Assembly: GCA_024280895.1 (NCBI GenBank) | Contig: JAJRPI010000060.1 | Location: forward strand, 1-64,000 | Direction: 5' to 3' | DNA: 64,000 bases | Source of the DNA: Alphaproteobacteria bacterium | GTDB lineage: Bacteria > Pseudomonadota > Alphaproteobacteria > Rhizobiales > JAKIUO01 | Shown here: piece after piece, positions 8,847 through 17,681 of the stretch | How the letters are laid out: each line of letters opens with the position of its first letter | Numbering within the stretch: position 1 is the stretch's first letter | Made by a program: the position numbers and the translations under genes | The notes under the pieces: model-generated | Told to the model about the DNA's origin: nothing | The model's database searches: none | What the model saw: only the letters and a program-made list of their open reading frames with translations

Positions 8847-10853
8847 CTATTCACTGGCTCCCATATCGTTCTTTTTTTCGTCAGCGGTTTTCTTTTTAAG
8901 GCTTCGATCATAATGGATCGGTCCCCCGCGAAAGGGTGCAAAACCGGTTCCAAAAATGACACCGGCATCTGCCAGGTCAGCATTTTTAACGATCTTGTTG
9001 CGCACAACCTTACGAGTTTCATCGACCAAAGTGCGTAATAGCTCGCGTCCCAATTGTTCCAGATCATGATCATCGGGATCAATCTCTTCCTTGACCGGCT
9101 TGCCATTGCTCCATTTATAAAACCCCTGCCCGGTCTTTTTGCCAAGCTTGCCGCTCGACACCAAGCGATCAAGATCGCCGCCATCAGGAGGCGAAATTTC
9201 GAGAATTTTGCCCACATTGGTAATAATATCGAGCCCAACAACATCGGACAATTCAATCGGCCCCATCGGCATGCCAAAATTCAGCGCTGCCTGATCGAGC
9301 ACCTCGGCTTTCATGCCATCTTGATGCCGCGCAATGGCGACCATCATGTAAGGTGCCAGCACGCGATTAACGAGGAAACCTGGAGCACTTGCGACCTTGA
9401 GCGGCGATTTCTTAATGCGCGCAACAAAAGCTGCCCCCTTGTCGACAGTCTCAACATCGCTGTCCTTGCCATGAATGACTTCAACAAGCGGCATCTTGGC
9501 AACGGGGTTGAAGAAATGCAGGCCAATCAGTTCGGACGGCTTTTCAAGGCCCTTGGCGATATCCTCAATTTTCAGGGAGGAAGTATTGGTCGCCAACACC
9601 GCTCCTGGCTTCATCGACTTTTCGATGGATGCGAGGACTTTTTGTTTCACTTCAAGAACTTCGACAATCGCCTCGATGATCACGTCGGCGCGCGGAATGT
9701 GCTTGCCATCAGGGTCAGCAATGAGCCGCGCCATGGCGGCATCAACAGCCTGCTTCTTACGCAGGCGTTTCTTGAACAGTTTTTTGGCGCGCTGGCGGGC
9801 TTTTTCAATCTGTGCTGGATCAAGATCCTGCAAGCTGGCTTCCATGCCGCTGACAACACACCAGGCAGCAATATCGCCGCCCATCAGCCCCGCGCCTACA
9901 ACATGCACACGCGCAGGTTTAAAGCGCTTGTCGCCAGCTTCAGCTTTCAATAATTCCGATAGTTTGAAGACGCGGCGCAGATTGCGCGATGTTTCAGAGG
10001 CCATTAGCGGCGCAAAAACATTGGTTTCTTCCGTGCGCATACGCCTTTTGCTATCGCCATACTTCTCGAACATATCAATCAGCTTGAACGGCGCTGGATA
10101 ATGATCTTCTCGTACTTTCGCCGCTGTCTGTTTGCGCATCTGGTTCGCAAGAAGCTTGCGCGCCGGCTTTAACAGCATGAGCTTTTTAACCAATGATAGT
10201 GGTTTGGATTTGCGGCCAGATAACACAGCTTTGCGGGCGGCCCAGCGCAGATTATGCTCAGTGCTCACCAGCTGATCCACCAATCCCATGCCCTTGGCCA
10301 CACTGGAGCGCAACATGCGCCCGGTCAGCATGGTCGTCATGGCACCCATAGGTCCCGCGGTATGGATCGAACGCAGCGTGCCATGCAGGCCGGGTATGAT
10401 GCCAAGCTTAACTTCGGGAAAACCAAGTCGAGTTCCATCGGCGCGCGTCGCAATACGATAATGACATGCCAGCGCAAATTCCAACCCGCCACCAAGACAA
10501 TAGCCGTGAATGGCCGCGATAACCGGCACACGCAGATTTTCGATTTGATTTAAAAGAGTGATTGCCGGTTCAAGGAAATTACGAACTTCGCCCTGGGTCT
10601 TCATTTGCTCGAACTCGCGAATATCGGCTCCCGCGACCCAGTTATTGTGCTTGCCGGAAATGAAGACCAGCCCCAGGATTTCTCCCAGATTAGCCGCATT
10701 TTCCGCCTCATCGACAATCTGCCCCAATTCCTCGAAGGGCCGCTTGCCCAACGTGTTCATGCTCTCGTTTTGCCGGTCAAACGTGGCCCACGCGATGCCT
10801 TCTGCATCTACTTCGTAGCGCCAGTCTTTCAGATTATTGAGTTTTGCCGTCAT
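8847..10853 (-). CDS. fadJ: Multifunctional enoyl-CoA hydratase / 3-hydroxyacyl-CoA dehydrogenase
   Basis: A 668-residue two-domain enzyme. The N-terminal crotonase domain (to about residue 190) has the oxyanion-hole segments ISGKHNNWVAGADI and HGYCLGGGLEFALACHYRIA. The dehydrogenase part begins with a Rossmann motif VVGAGLMGGDIA and has GLHFFNPVAKMPLVEVI and APGFLVNRVLAPYM. It catalyses hydration and NAD-dependent oxidation in beta-oxidation. It lies between fadE and fadI with gaps of 6 and 0 bases. The length matches alphaproteobacterial FadJ-type proteins. Confidence 0.93.
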   Translation of the reverse strand: MTAKLNNLKDWRYEVDAEGIAWATFDRQNESMNTLGKRPFEELGQIVDEAENAANLGEILGLVFISGKHNNWVAGADIREFEQMKTQGEVRNFLEPAITLLNQIENLRVPVIAAIHGYCLGGGLEFALACHYRIATRADGTRLGFPEVKLGIIPGLHGTLRSIHTAGPMGAMTTMLTGRMLRSSVAKGMGLVDQLVSTEHNLRWAARKAVLSGRKSKPLSLVKKLMLLKPARKLLANQMRKQTAAKVREDHYPAPFKLIDMFEKYGDSKRRMRTEETNVFAPLMASETSRNLRRVFKLSELLKAEAGDKRFKPARVHVVGAGLMGGDIAAWCVVSGMEASLQDLDPAQIEKARQRAKKLFKKRLRKKQAVDAAMARLIADPDGKHIPRADVIIEAIVEVLEVKQKVLASIEKSMKPGAVLATNTSSLKIEDIAKGLEKPSELIGLHFFNPVAKMPLVEVIHGKDSDVETVDKGAAFVARIKKSPLKVASAPGFLVNRVLAPYMMVAIARHQDGMKAEVLDQAALNFGMPMGPIELSDVVGLDIITNVGKILEISPPDGGDLDRLVSSGKLGKKTGQGFYKWSNGKPVKEEIDPDDHDLEQLGRELLRTLVDETRKVVRNKIVKNADLADAGVIFGTGFAPFRGGPIHYDRSLKKKTADEKKNDMGASE

Positions 10854-10859
10854 AATTTA

Positions 10860-13376
10860 TTATTCCGCTGCCACTTTTTTTTGTTTCTCATTTACTGAGC
10901 CCCCAGATTTACTCTTTGCAGATTCTTTCTGGGCGTCCTTATAGTGAGGAATAACCTCATCGGGGGTGAATTGGTCAACCGCAATCACTTTATTGATTAA
11001 TTCATCAAGCTCACGCAAATCATCAGCTTCGTGTGCTGTGACGACCTTTTCATCAACCGCCTGCTGAAACCAGTCGGAACCGTAATGGCGTTGTATCTTG
11101 CCACTCCGCACCGCTTTTTCGATCGCCTTTTCCGCACGCTCCAGCGACACGGCCAGTTTCAGCGTATATTCCAGTATACCGGTAATATCGGCTGGATTTT
11201 CGTTGATATAAATTTCGCTGGTCAAACGATCGCGGACATCGCCAGGCTTAACGGCCAATGCAGCGACTTTCTTGCCTAAACGATCGCTCGCTGGTTTGCT
11301 GCGAATGCCAAGCGGCAGAGCAACCAGTTTCATGATATAGGCGGCAGGACGAACCGGGAAATTGTCAATCACCCCCTGAATGGCGATTTCAAATCTATGC
11401 AGGGAATTTCTTGCACATAATTCAACAATCAATAGGTCCCGCGATAGCTCTCCATCATCCTCATAACGCTTCAAGATGGCGGATAGGAAATAGAGTTCCG
11501 ACAAAGCATCAGCCATGCGGCCGGTGATTTTCTGCTTTGTCTTGAGGCCACCTGCCAATATGCCCACTGTCAAATCGGCAACAAAAGCGAAGGAGCGCGA
11601 GGCTCGGCTTAATTGACGATACCATTGCTCAATTTCAGGGGCATGTCCCGGCCCCTTGGCAAATCTGGAACCCGAAAAATTGTGCAAAGTTGAGGCTGTC
11701 GCATTGGCCAGCGACCATCTGAGATGGGCATAAAAAGCGTCTTCGAAATCGTCAAAGCCGCGATCAGTATCTTTATTTTGAAGCGCTTCGGTTTCCTTGA
11801 ACAAATAAGGATGACAACGCAGGGCACCTTGCGAAAAAGTAATCAATGTGCGGGTCAAAATATTGGCACCTTCTACGGTGATGCCAACGGGGACGGATTG
11901 ATAGGCCGCTTGCAGATAGTTCGAGGGACCATCGCAAATGGCCCGCCCGCCGTGTATATCCATGGCGTCGGTGATGGACTGGCGCATACGTTCGGTCGAG
12001 CTATATTTCAACAGGGCGGAGATCACGGACGGCTTTTGCCCATCTCCCACCATCGCAGCCGTCATGGCTCTGGCGGCTTCAACCGCATAGGCATTTTCAA
12101 TGATACGGGTCAGCGGCTCTTCGACGCCTTCCATGACACTGATCGGTATGGAGAACTGGCGGCGCAAACGGGCATAGGCAGTCGTTGTGCGCAGCACAGA
12201 CTTGATCGCAGAGGTGCTGGTTGCTGGCAGTGAGATCGCTCGACCAACGGCCAGACATTCCATCAACATACCCCAGCCACGCCCGACCAAGTCACGACCA
12301 CCAATGATAAAGTCCATAGGGATAAACACATTATCCCCAGAGGTTGGACCATTGGGAAACAGATTACCCCCCGGCAAATGGCGATTGCCTATCACTACGC
12401 CCTTATGGCTCGCGGGTATCAATGCCAAAGTGATGCCGATATCTTCCTTGCCCAACTCCAGCAGATTATCGGGGTCGAGCAGATTGAATGCCAGACCGAG
12501 CAATGTGGCCTTGGGAGCCAGCGTAATATAGCGCTTGTTCCATGTGACGCGCATCCCAAGTGTTTTTTTGCCTTTGTAAGTCTCCTCACATACGATGCCA
12601 ATATCGCGCATAGAAGCCGCATCAGAACCAGCGTTCGGACTGGTAAGTGCAAAACACGGCACTTCCTGGCCTTTTGCCAAACGAGGCAGATAATATTCCT
12701 GCTGCTCGCTGGTGCCATATTTCTCCACCAGTTCGCCAGGTCCCAACGAATTGGGGACCATGCAGATAATCGCAATATCGGGACTTCTGGAAGCGACTTT
12801 ACCCAGGATCAGAGATTGCGCCTGCGCAGAAAAACCAAGTCCTCCATGTTTCTTGGAGATCAACATGCCCCAAAAACCGTTATCCTTGATAAAATCCCAA
12901 ACCTTTGGTGGCACATCACGGCGGTTGTGACGCATGTCCCAATCATTGGTCATCTCGCACAGCTCTTCGGTTGGCCCATCGAGAAAGTCACGCTCTTCGG
13001 ATGATAGCCGAATAGGAGGAATGGCTTTTAATTTCGCCCAGTCAGGGGTACCAGAGAACAGCTCCGCGTCCCAGCCAACAGTTCCAGCCGCCAAAGCTTC
13101 ACGTTCGGTATCCGAGATGGCAGGAAAAGTCCGGCGTAGGCTGTCAAATAATGGCCTGGCGACGAACTGACGACTTACAAATGGCACCGAGAGAGCCGCC
13201 AAAATCACCCCTGGAAGCAATAGCAAAACATAGGCGAAAGCGCCACCACCATAGAGCGTTAGAATAGCAAATGCGGCACAAAGAGCAAAAGCGGCCCAAG
13301 CCCACATCAGCACTTTATTAAGAGCCAGAACACAAAAAACGGCAACAATGATTCCAAATAGGAGAATAGCGGTCAT
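10860..13376 (-). CDS. fadE: FadE-type acyl-CoA dehydrogenase
   Basis: The first oxidation of fatty acyl-CoA, FAD-dependent. The 838-residue protein is close in size to E. coli FadE. Two to three hydrophobic segments occupy the first 60 residues, then come the acyl-CoA dehydrogenase domains (GLGFSAQAQSLI, CFALTSPNAGSDA, AICDGPSNYLQAAYQSVP, VEGANILTRTL) and a long C-terminal DUF1974-type region. AGGAGTTGAGAAG precedes the ATG. It is the first gene of the leftward fadE-fadJ-fadI operon. Confidence 0.93.
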   Translation of the reverse strand: MTAILLFGIIVAVFCVLALNKVLMWAWAAFALCAAFAILTLYGGGAFAYVLLLLPGVILAALSVPFVSRQFVARPLFDSLRRTFPAISDTEREALAAGTVGWDAELFSGTPDWAKLKAIPPIRLSSEERDFLDGPTEELCEMTNDWDMRHNRRDVPPKVWDFIKDNGFWGMLISKKHGGLGFSAQAQSLILGKVASRSPDIAIICMVPNSLGPGELVEKYGTSEQQEYYLPRLAKGQEVPCFALTSPNAGSDAASMRDIGIVCEETYKGKKTLGMRVTWNKRYITLAPKATLLGLAFNLLDPDNLLELGKEDIGITLALIPASHKGVVIGNRHLPGGNLFPNGPTSGDNVFIPMDFIIGGRDLVGRGWGMLMECLAVGRAISLPATSTSAIKSVLRTTTAYARLRRQFSIPISVMEGVEEPLTRIIENAYAVEAARAMTAAMVGDGQKPSVISALLKYSSTERMRQSITDAMDIHGGRAICDGPSNYLQAAYQSVPVGITVEGANILTRTLITFSQGALRCHPYLFKETEALQNKDTDRGFDDFEDAFYAHLRWSLANATASTLHNFSGSRFAKGPGHAPEIEQWYRQLSRASRSFAFVADLTVGILAGGLKTKQKITGRMADALSELYFLSAILKRYEDDGELSRDLLIVELCARNSLHRFEIAIQGVIDNFPVRPAAYIMKLVALPLGIRSKPASDRLGKKVAALAVKPGDVRDRLTSEIYINENPADITGILEYTLKLAVSLERAEKAIEKAVRSGKIQRHYGSDWFQQAVDEKVVTAHEADDLRELDELINKVIAVDQFTPDEVIPHYKDAQKESAKSKSGGSVNEKQKKVAAE

Positions 13377-13782
13377 CTTCTCAACTCCTGAAATTGTGCG
13401 AAATGTCTAGTTAGTAAATAAGTTACTGACCCATTTGTCGTCAACTAAATGCCTGACATACAGTCAATAATTCGTGAGATAAGTTCGGGATTTAAGAATC
13501 CCCCACTGACATTATATATTTTTACAATAAGTGACGCCGCGAAACCACATAAAACACACATAAACCCAATATTCTTTATCATATTATCACAATTATTATA
13601 TTGTAACTTGCTAATATTAGTAGCTTCTAATAGTCTGATCTAAGAGAGAAGCTGTTCTCATAATGCTAAATTTATGATCATTTTCTTGTTGATTAATTGG
13701 TATTTTTTCCAAGATGCAACTGTAATAATCTGTACGCATAGTGTGATAAAGCAGCGAACAATAATGACAGGAAATAGATTAC
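13377..13782. promoter_or_regulatory. Divergent control region between fadE and the persulfide-sensor gene
   Basis: An AT-rich, gene-free stretch of about 400 bases. Near fadE it holds the palindrome AGTAA-ATAAG-TTACT (13413-13427), which is well placed for a beta-oxidation repressor. Nearer the sensor gene it holds TATTAG-TAGCTT-CTAATA (13615-13632) and the overlapping CTAATATTAG (13611-13620). No coding frame in it has a supporting ribosome binding site. Confidence 0.5.
13611..13632. promoter_or_regulatory. Candidate ArsR/SqrR-type operator
   Basis: The perfect 6-base arms TATTAG and CTAATA are spaced by six bases and overlap a second 10-bp palindrome, CTAATATTAG. AT-rich palindromes of this sort are bound by BigR/SqrR regulators. 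It lies about 150 bases upstream of the regulator gene. Assignment is by position and shape only. Confidence 0.4.
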
Positions 13783-14163
13783 ATGGGCTCACCCGATAAA
13801 ACTGATGGCGTCAAAGAAGACGTCGATGGCGAAAACGAGGGAGCCGAAATGATCAGTGGCATGAGATGTGCAGCCGACAAGGCCGCCGAATTGCTTCGCT
13901 GTATTGGTAGCCCCTATCGCCTGCTTATCCTTTGCCTTTTGATGGAAAAAGAGCAGACCGTCTCCGAGATCTGTGAAGCCATTGGTGCACGCCAGAGCTT
14001 AACCTCTCAGCATCTGACCCGTTTGCGGCTGGATGGTCTTGTTGAAGCTGAGCGCCGTGGTCACTATGTCATCTATTCTTTAACTGACACTGTCACCAAA
14101 GAGATCATCTCAACACTTCACAAGCATTTTTGTGCAGATGGTACAGAAAACAGCACCTGCTAA
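13783..14163 (+). CDS. sqrR: ArsR-family persulfide-sensing repressor (SqrR/BigR type)
   Basis: A 126-residue winged-helix repressor. The recognition-helix region is IGARQSLTSQHLTRLRLDGLV and the wing is RRGHYVIYSL. Cys51 (in LLILCLL) and Cys117 (in HKHFCADG) sit 66 residues apart, at the positions of the two cysteines that form the tetrasulfide switch in SqrR and BigR. Extra cysteines are at 29, 40, 64 and 126. It adjoins a sulfide dehydrogenase, thioredoxin and soxYZ, the expected targets. An acidic 22-residue N-terminal tail is unusual; a shorter start at Met23 is possible. Confidence 0.85.
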   Translation: MGSPDKTDGVKEDVDGENEGAEMISGMRCAADKAAELLRCIGSPYRLLILCLLMEKEQTVSEICEAIGARQSLTSQHLTRLRLDGLVEAERRGHYVIYSLTDTVTKEIISTLHKHFCADGTENSTC

Positions 14164-14188
14164 TCAAGCAGGTGCTCCGCCAGCACAC

Positions 14189-14220
14189 ATTCAATCCAAC
14201 CCTGTCACGGATTGAATTTT
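14189..14220 (+). terminator. Terminator after the persulfide-sensor gene
   Basis: A perfect 9-bp stem ATTCAATCC/GGATTGAAT with an 11-base loop is followed by TTTTC. It separates the rightward regulator from the leftward sulfide dehydrogenase gene. Confidence 0.65.
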
Positions 14221-14291
14221 CAATGCACGGGATCGAACAGCATAACTTGATATCCGTGTGAAAGTGAGGGGCTTAACTATCCCTCCAAGCT

Positions 14292-15584
14292 CTATCCCTT
14301 GGCGAACATATCACCAGTAATTTCATCATACCATTTCAGGGATTCCTTGAAATTGCTGGCTCTCACCCTCTTATCTTCCTTGACATCAGAAATGAATGAG
14401 GTTCGTTGCTCGACTAATTCCTTACCAGCCGTGTAGCTGGCCCCCGACTTGACGGCATTATTTGTGGATAACAGCGACCAGCAAGTATTGCGAAAGCGTG
14501 GGGGGAATAATTTACGACCGGTCAATTGGGCCGCAATCGCATTGGCGACGATCTGCGCTTGCGAATGAGCCGATGACGCTGATTTTGGCATATTGTTAGC
14601 CGTCGCCGCGTCTCCCAATACAAAAATATCCTGCACCAGTTTGGATGCAAAACTATCAGGCATGATCGGACACCAGTCGCCGTCCGCACACCCCGCTCTG
14701 GCAGCAATCACAGAGGCGCGCTGCGGGGGGATAATATTAACGACATCCGCTTTCATTTTATCACCATTTCTGGTGACAACACTCATTTCATTGGCAATGA
14801 CCTTTACGACCCCACCATGCTTGTCCCCCGGGATCCACTCCACATAGTCTTTATATTCCACACTCCAGACCTCTTCAAACAGCTCCATCTTGGGAAAAAG
14901 CGATTTGCTATCCAGTATGATCAATTTTGAGGCTGGCTTGTAATGCTTGAGGTAATGGGCAATCAACGTCGCGCGCTCATAAGGAGCCGAGGGGCATCGA
15001 TAGGGATTGCCTGGAGCCGAAATAAGGACAACGCCGCCATCCTTCATATCAAGTAACTGTCGGCGCAAATTCTGGGTTTGCGCTCCTGCACTCCAAGCGT
15101 GCGGCATGATTTTGGCGACATCTTCACTGTAGCCCTCAACGGCCTTGTAATTTATGTCTATGCCAGGAGAGAGCACCAGCTTGTCATATGAAATATCCCC
15201 ACCAGCTTTTAGCGACACCGTTTTCTTGTCAGAATCAATGTCATTGGCAGTATCATGGATAACCTTTACGCCTATTTTTTTCAAACCATCATAATTATGC
15301 TGGAGCGAGTTCAAAGAGCGGAAACCGCCGATAAAATGATTTGAAAAGAAACAGCTCGTATAGGTGCTATTGGGCTCAATCAGCGTCACATCTATTTTTT
15401 TGGCGTTTTTCTTGATGTGATGAGCAACGCTTGCCCCGCCTGCCCCGCCACCAACAATCACAACACGGCCAGACGCTTTTCCCTTGGCCATTGCGGACGA
15501 TGTCATACCCACACCACTGGTCAGTCCTGCAGCTACGACCGTTCCCAGTAATCGATTGAATGAACGCCTGTCTAAATCCACCAT
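14292..15584 (-). CDS. fccB: Flavocytochrome c sulfide dehydrogenase, flavoprotein subunit
   Basis: This periplasmic FAD protein oxidises sulfide to sulfur or polysulfide. The 430-residue precursor has a Tat-type signal (DRRSFNRLLG) and the FAD motif VVIVGGGAGGASVAHHI. It has the family redox cysteine context GNPYRCPSAPYER, the FAD motif DIFVLGDAA, and a C-terminal RNTCWSL that supplies the second cysteine. No FccA-type haem subunit with CXXCH is encoded beside it, which is odd for this enzyme. It is read leftward, after the thioredoxin gene. Confidence 0.92.
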   Translation of the reverse strand: MVDLDRRSFNRLLGTVVAAGLTSGVGMTSSAMAKGKASGRVVIVGGGAGGASVAHHIKKNAKKIDVTLIEPNSTYTSCFFSNHFIGGFRSLNSLQHNYDGLKKIGVKVIHDTANDIDSDKKTVSLKAGGDISYDKLVLSPGIDINYKAVEGYSEDVAKIMPHAWSAGAQTQNLRRQLLDMKDGGVVLISAPGNPYRCPSAPYERATLIAHYLKHYKPASKLIILDSKSLFPKMELFEEVWSVEYKDYVEWIPGDKHGGVVKVIANEMSVVTRNGDKMKADVVNIIPPQRASVIAARAGCADGDWCPIMPDSFASKLVQDIFVLGDAATANNMPKSASSAHSQAQIVANAIAAQLTGRKLFPPRFRNTCWSLLSTNNAVKSGASYTAGKELVEQRTSFISDVKEDKRVRASNFKESLKWYDEITGDMFAKG

Positions 15585-15747
15585 TGAGCCGTTTTTAAAG
15601 ACCTTCTTGTGTTATGAAAATGATCACAATCCATCACGATTGACGGTAAGAGGACCGGAGATTCGACTGAGAATTCAACAGACGCCATGTTAGGGTGAAA
15701 AAGGGGCGAATTAATGACTGAGCCAATGTGTAAGCTGGCCGCTCATT

Positions 15748-16197
15748 CTAGTTCAATGCGCCTTCAGCCCCCTTGTTGGCCTGGTCTTCATCGCGATATC
15801 CGTGCTTCTTCAACATGGGATTGAGCAAACCCCAGAAAAAATCATCGGATATATAGCCAGTCAAACGCCCAACCTCTTTACCATCTTTATACAGAACAAA
15901 GGTGGGAGTGAAAACAACTGGCCTGACATTGGGAACATCGTCGTCATGGTGAATATCAACTTTGCTCAATGGCGCAAATTTTCCTTCGCGTGTTTTGTCA
16001 TACGACACACCAATATTGGCATCCCATATTTCACAATACGGACAGGCATCTTGTTCAAACATAATAAGAGTGATCCCCTTTGACGGGACGGCTGAAGAGC
16101 CATCAGCAGCCTGTGACGGCGCACTCGAAAACAAAGCGAAACAGGCCATCATCCCCGCGATGAAGAACCCACCCACCAACATTCTTTGTCTATTCAT
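15748..16197 (-). CDS. Periplasmic thioredoxin-like protein (SoxS/SoxW type)
   Basis: A 149-residue protein with an N-terminal signal/anchor (VGGFFIAGMMACFALF) and a thioredoxin fold. The redox motif is CPYC in MFEQDACPYCEIWDA, and the cis-proline loop is VFTPTFVLYKDGKEVGRLTGY. Such proteins keep SoxY or other sulfur-carrier cysteines reduced in Sox systems. GGGCGGATAG precedes the ATG. It is probably co-transcribed with fccB, 163 bases downstream. Confidence 0.85.
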   Translation of the reverse strand: MNRQRMLVGGFFIAGMMACFALFSSAPSQAADGSSAVPSKGITLIMFEQDACPYCEIWDANIGVSYDKTREGKFAPLSKVDIHHDDDVPNVRPVVFTPTFVLYKDGKEVGRLTGYISDDFFWGLLNPMLKKHGYRDEDQANKGAEGALN

Positions 16198-16674
16198 CTA
16201 TCCGCCCTATTTGTCTTTGACTTTATTCCAGCCAATGTCATGCACTCCACCGTGCACAGACTGAAACCTCATCTTTGGCAGTCATACATCAAATAGTACA
16301 CTGCTCGCAAATCACATCACCGTGTAACAGTTTGCACTATATATCGAAGTTGTGATATAGAAGAAATAGAAACTGAAATGTTAGATTCATTTTCTACGAT
16401 TTTACCTTTCAATGTGAGATCCAATTAAAATATAATGTAGGCTAACTACATTTGAGAAGAACCTTGGCAAAGATCTAACGAAAATACGCGTAAGAGAGCC
16501 TATACACTCTTGTAATCAAAGGTGATCATAAAGGCATTGCCGTAACGTGTCTGCCTTGTTAGTATTTGTGGGACCAACAATAATAAACACTGGTCGTAAA
16601 ATTGTCTCATTGGTTTTATAGCTAGAGACAAGAAGAACTTGGCCATACCGAGCAAACCAGACAGAGAGGAACAG
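16198..16674. promoter_or_regulatory. Divergent control region of the thioredoxin-fccB and soxYZ units
   Basis: A gap of 477 bases without a supported gene. Its clearest signal is AATGTAGGCTAACTACATT at 16434-16452, a perfect palindrome with 7-base arms and a 5-base spacer. A weaker inverted repeat CTATAT..ATATAG lies near 16340. Both could bind the local ArsR-type regulator. Confidence 0.45.
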
Positions 16675-17148
16675 ATGAGCGATAAAATCCAAATTGAGGT
16701 CGTTAACCGACGCACCTTTATCCTTGGCGCATCAGCTGTGGCAGCACTTGCCACGCTAGCCCCAATAGGAAGCACACCAGCCAGTGCGAAAGCATGGGAA
16801 GACTTCATGAAAGAAGCCATCAAAGGCGCCACCCCGACAGAAGGCAAAGTCAAAATTGATCTGCCCGAAATTGCAGAGAACGGCAACACCGTTCCTTACA
16901 AAGTCAATGTGGAAAGCCCTATGAGCGATGCTGATCACGTAACGAATGTGCATGTCTATGCAACCGGCAATCCCGGACCACAGATCATCAGCGCTAAATT
17001 CACTCCCATGAGCGGTAAAGCTTATGTCAAAAGCCGCATGCGTCTTGCCAAAACGCAAGAAGTTGTTGCTGTTGCACAGATGAGCAACGGCAAGGTTTAC
17101 ATGGGCAAGACAACCGTAAAAGTCACCATCGGCGGCTGCGGCGGTTGA
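16675..17148 (+). CDS. soxY: Sulfur carrier subunit SoxY
   Basis: SoxY carries sulfur intermediates covalently on a C-terminal cysteine. The 157-residue precursor has a Tat-type signal (NRRTFILGASAVAALATLAP) and ends in the diagnostic swinging arm, here IGGCGG, with the cysteine intact. I chose the ATG at 16675 because AGAGAGGAACAG precedes it; a longer frame from 16639 lacks a site. soxZ follows 21 bases later. Confidence 0.95.
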   Translation: MSDKIQIEVVNRRTFILGASAVAALATLAPIGSTPASAKAWEDFMKEAIKGATPTEGKVKIDLPEIAENGNTVPYKVNVESPMSDADHVTNVHVYATGNPGPQIISAKFTPMSGKAYVKSRMRLAKTQEVVAVAQMSNGKVYMGKTTVKVTIGGCGG

Positions 17149-17169
17149 TCAATAAAGGGAGAATTTAGA

Positions 17170-17493
17170 ATGGCGAAACCTCGCATCAAAGTGCCTAAAA
17201 AGGCCAAAGTCGGCGATATTGTTGAAATTAAATCAATGATCAGCCACAAAATGGAAACCGGCCTTCGTAAAAATAAGAAGACTGGTGAAATGATCCCACG
17301 CAAGATTATTAATAATCTTGCTGTGACTTTCGCTGGCAAGGAAGTGTTCAGCACAATCCTTTATCCATCTGTATCAGCTAATCCATATGTTGCTTTCAAC
17401 TTTAAAGTACCAGGATCTGGTGACATGGTCTTTACTTGGACAGAAGACGGTGGCAAAACCACCACTGCCAAAAAGACTATCACAGCCGCTTAA
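17170..17493 (+). CDS. soxZ: Sulfur carrier complex subunit SoxZ
   Basis: The 107-residue partner of SoxY has no signal peptide and is exported with SoxY as a heterodimer. Typical SoxZ features are MAKPRIKVPKKAKVGDIVEI, IKSMISHKMETGLRK near residue 25 and the C-terminal FTWTEDGGKTTTAKKTI. AAAGGGAG precedes the ATG. soxXA, soxB and soxCD are not in this window, so the carrier is probably used by another sulfur donor or acceptor such as FccB. Confidence 0.95.
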   Translation: MAKPRIKVPKKAKVGDIVEIKSMISHKMETGLRKNKKTGEMIPRKIINNLAVTFAGKEVFSTILYPSVSANPYVAFNFKVPGSGDMVFTWTEDGGKTTTAKKTITAA

Positions 17494-17535
17494 GGCTTGA
17501 AGATACATTCTGGTTGATCCAGACTGAATGATAGA

Positions 17536-17569
17536 CCGCTTGCGATATTGTTTCGCGAGCGGTTTTTTT
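17536..17569 (+). terminator. Terminator of soxYZ
   Basis: A 10-bp stem CCGCTTGCGA/TCGCGAGCGG with a 7-base loop is followed by seven T residues. It is a textbook Rho-independent terminator. Confidence 0.9.
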
Positions 17570-17681
17570 ATGCCCACACTCTATCATATTGGAGAATTTC
17601 TTGCCGGTCAGCACATCGGGCGCTAAAGGTAGGAATACGAACAATTCCAATAAAAAGACATTCTCATGGAAGGGAAAATAT

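Noticed and set aside
9054-9953. 299-residue frame opposite fadJ
   Set aside because: It is the antisense of a strongly conserved enzyme and shows no family motif or start signal.
12378-13004. 208-residue frame opposite fadE
   Set aside because: It is an antisense shadow with no ribosome site or recognisable domain.
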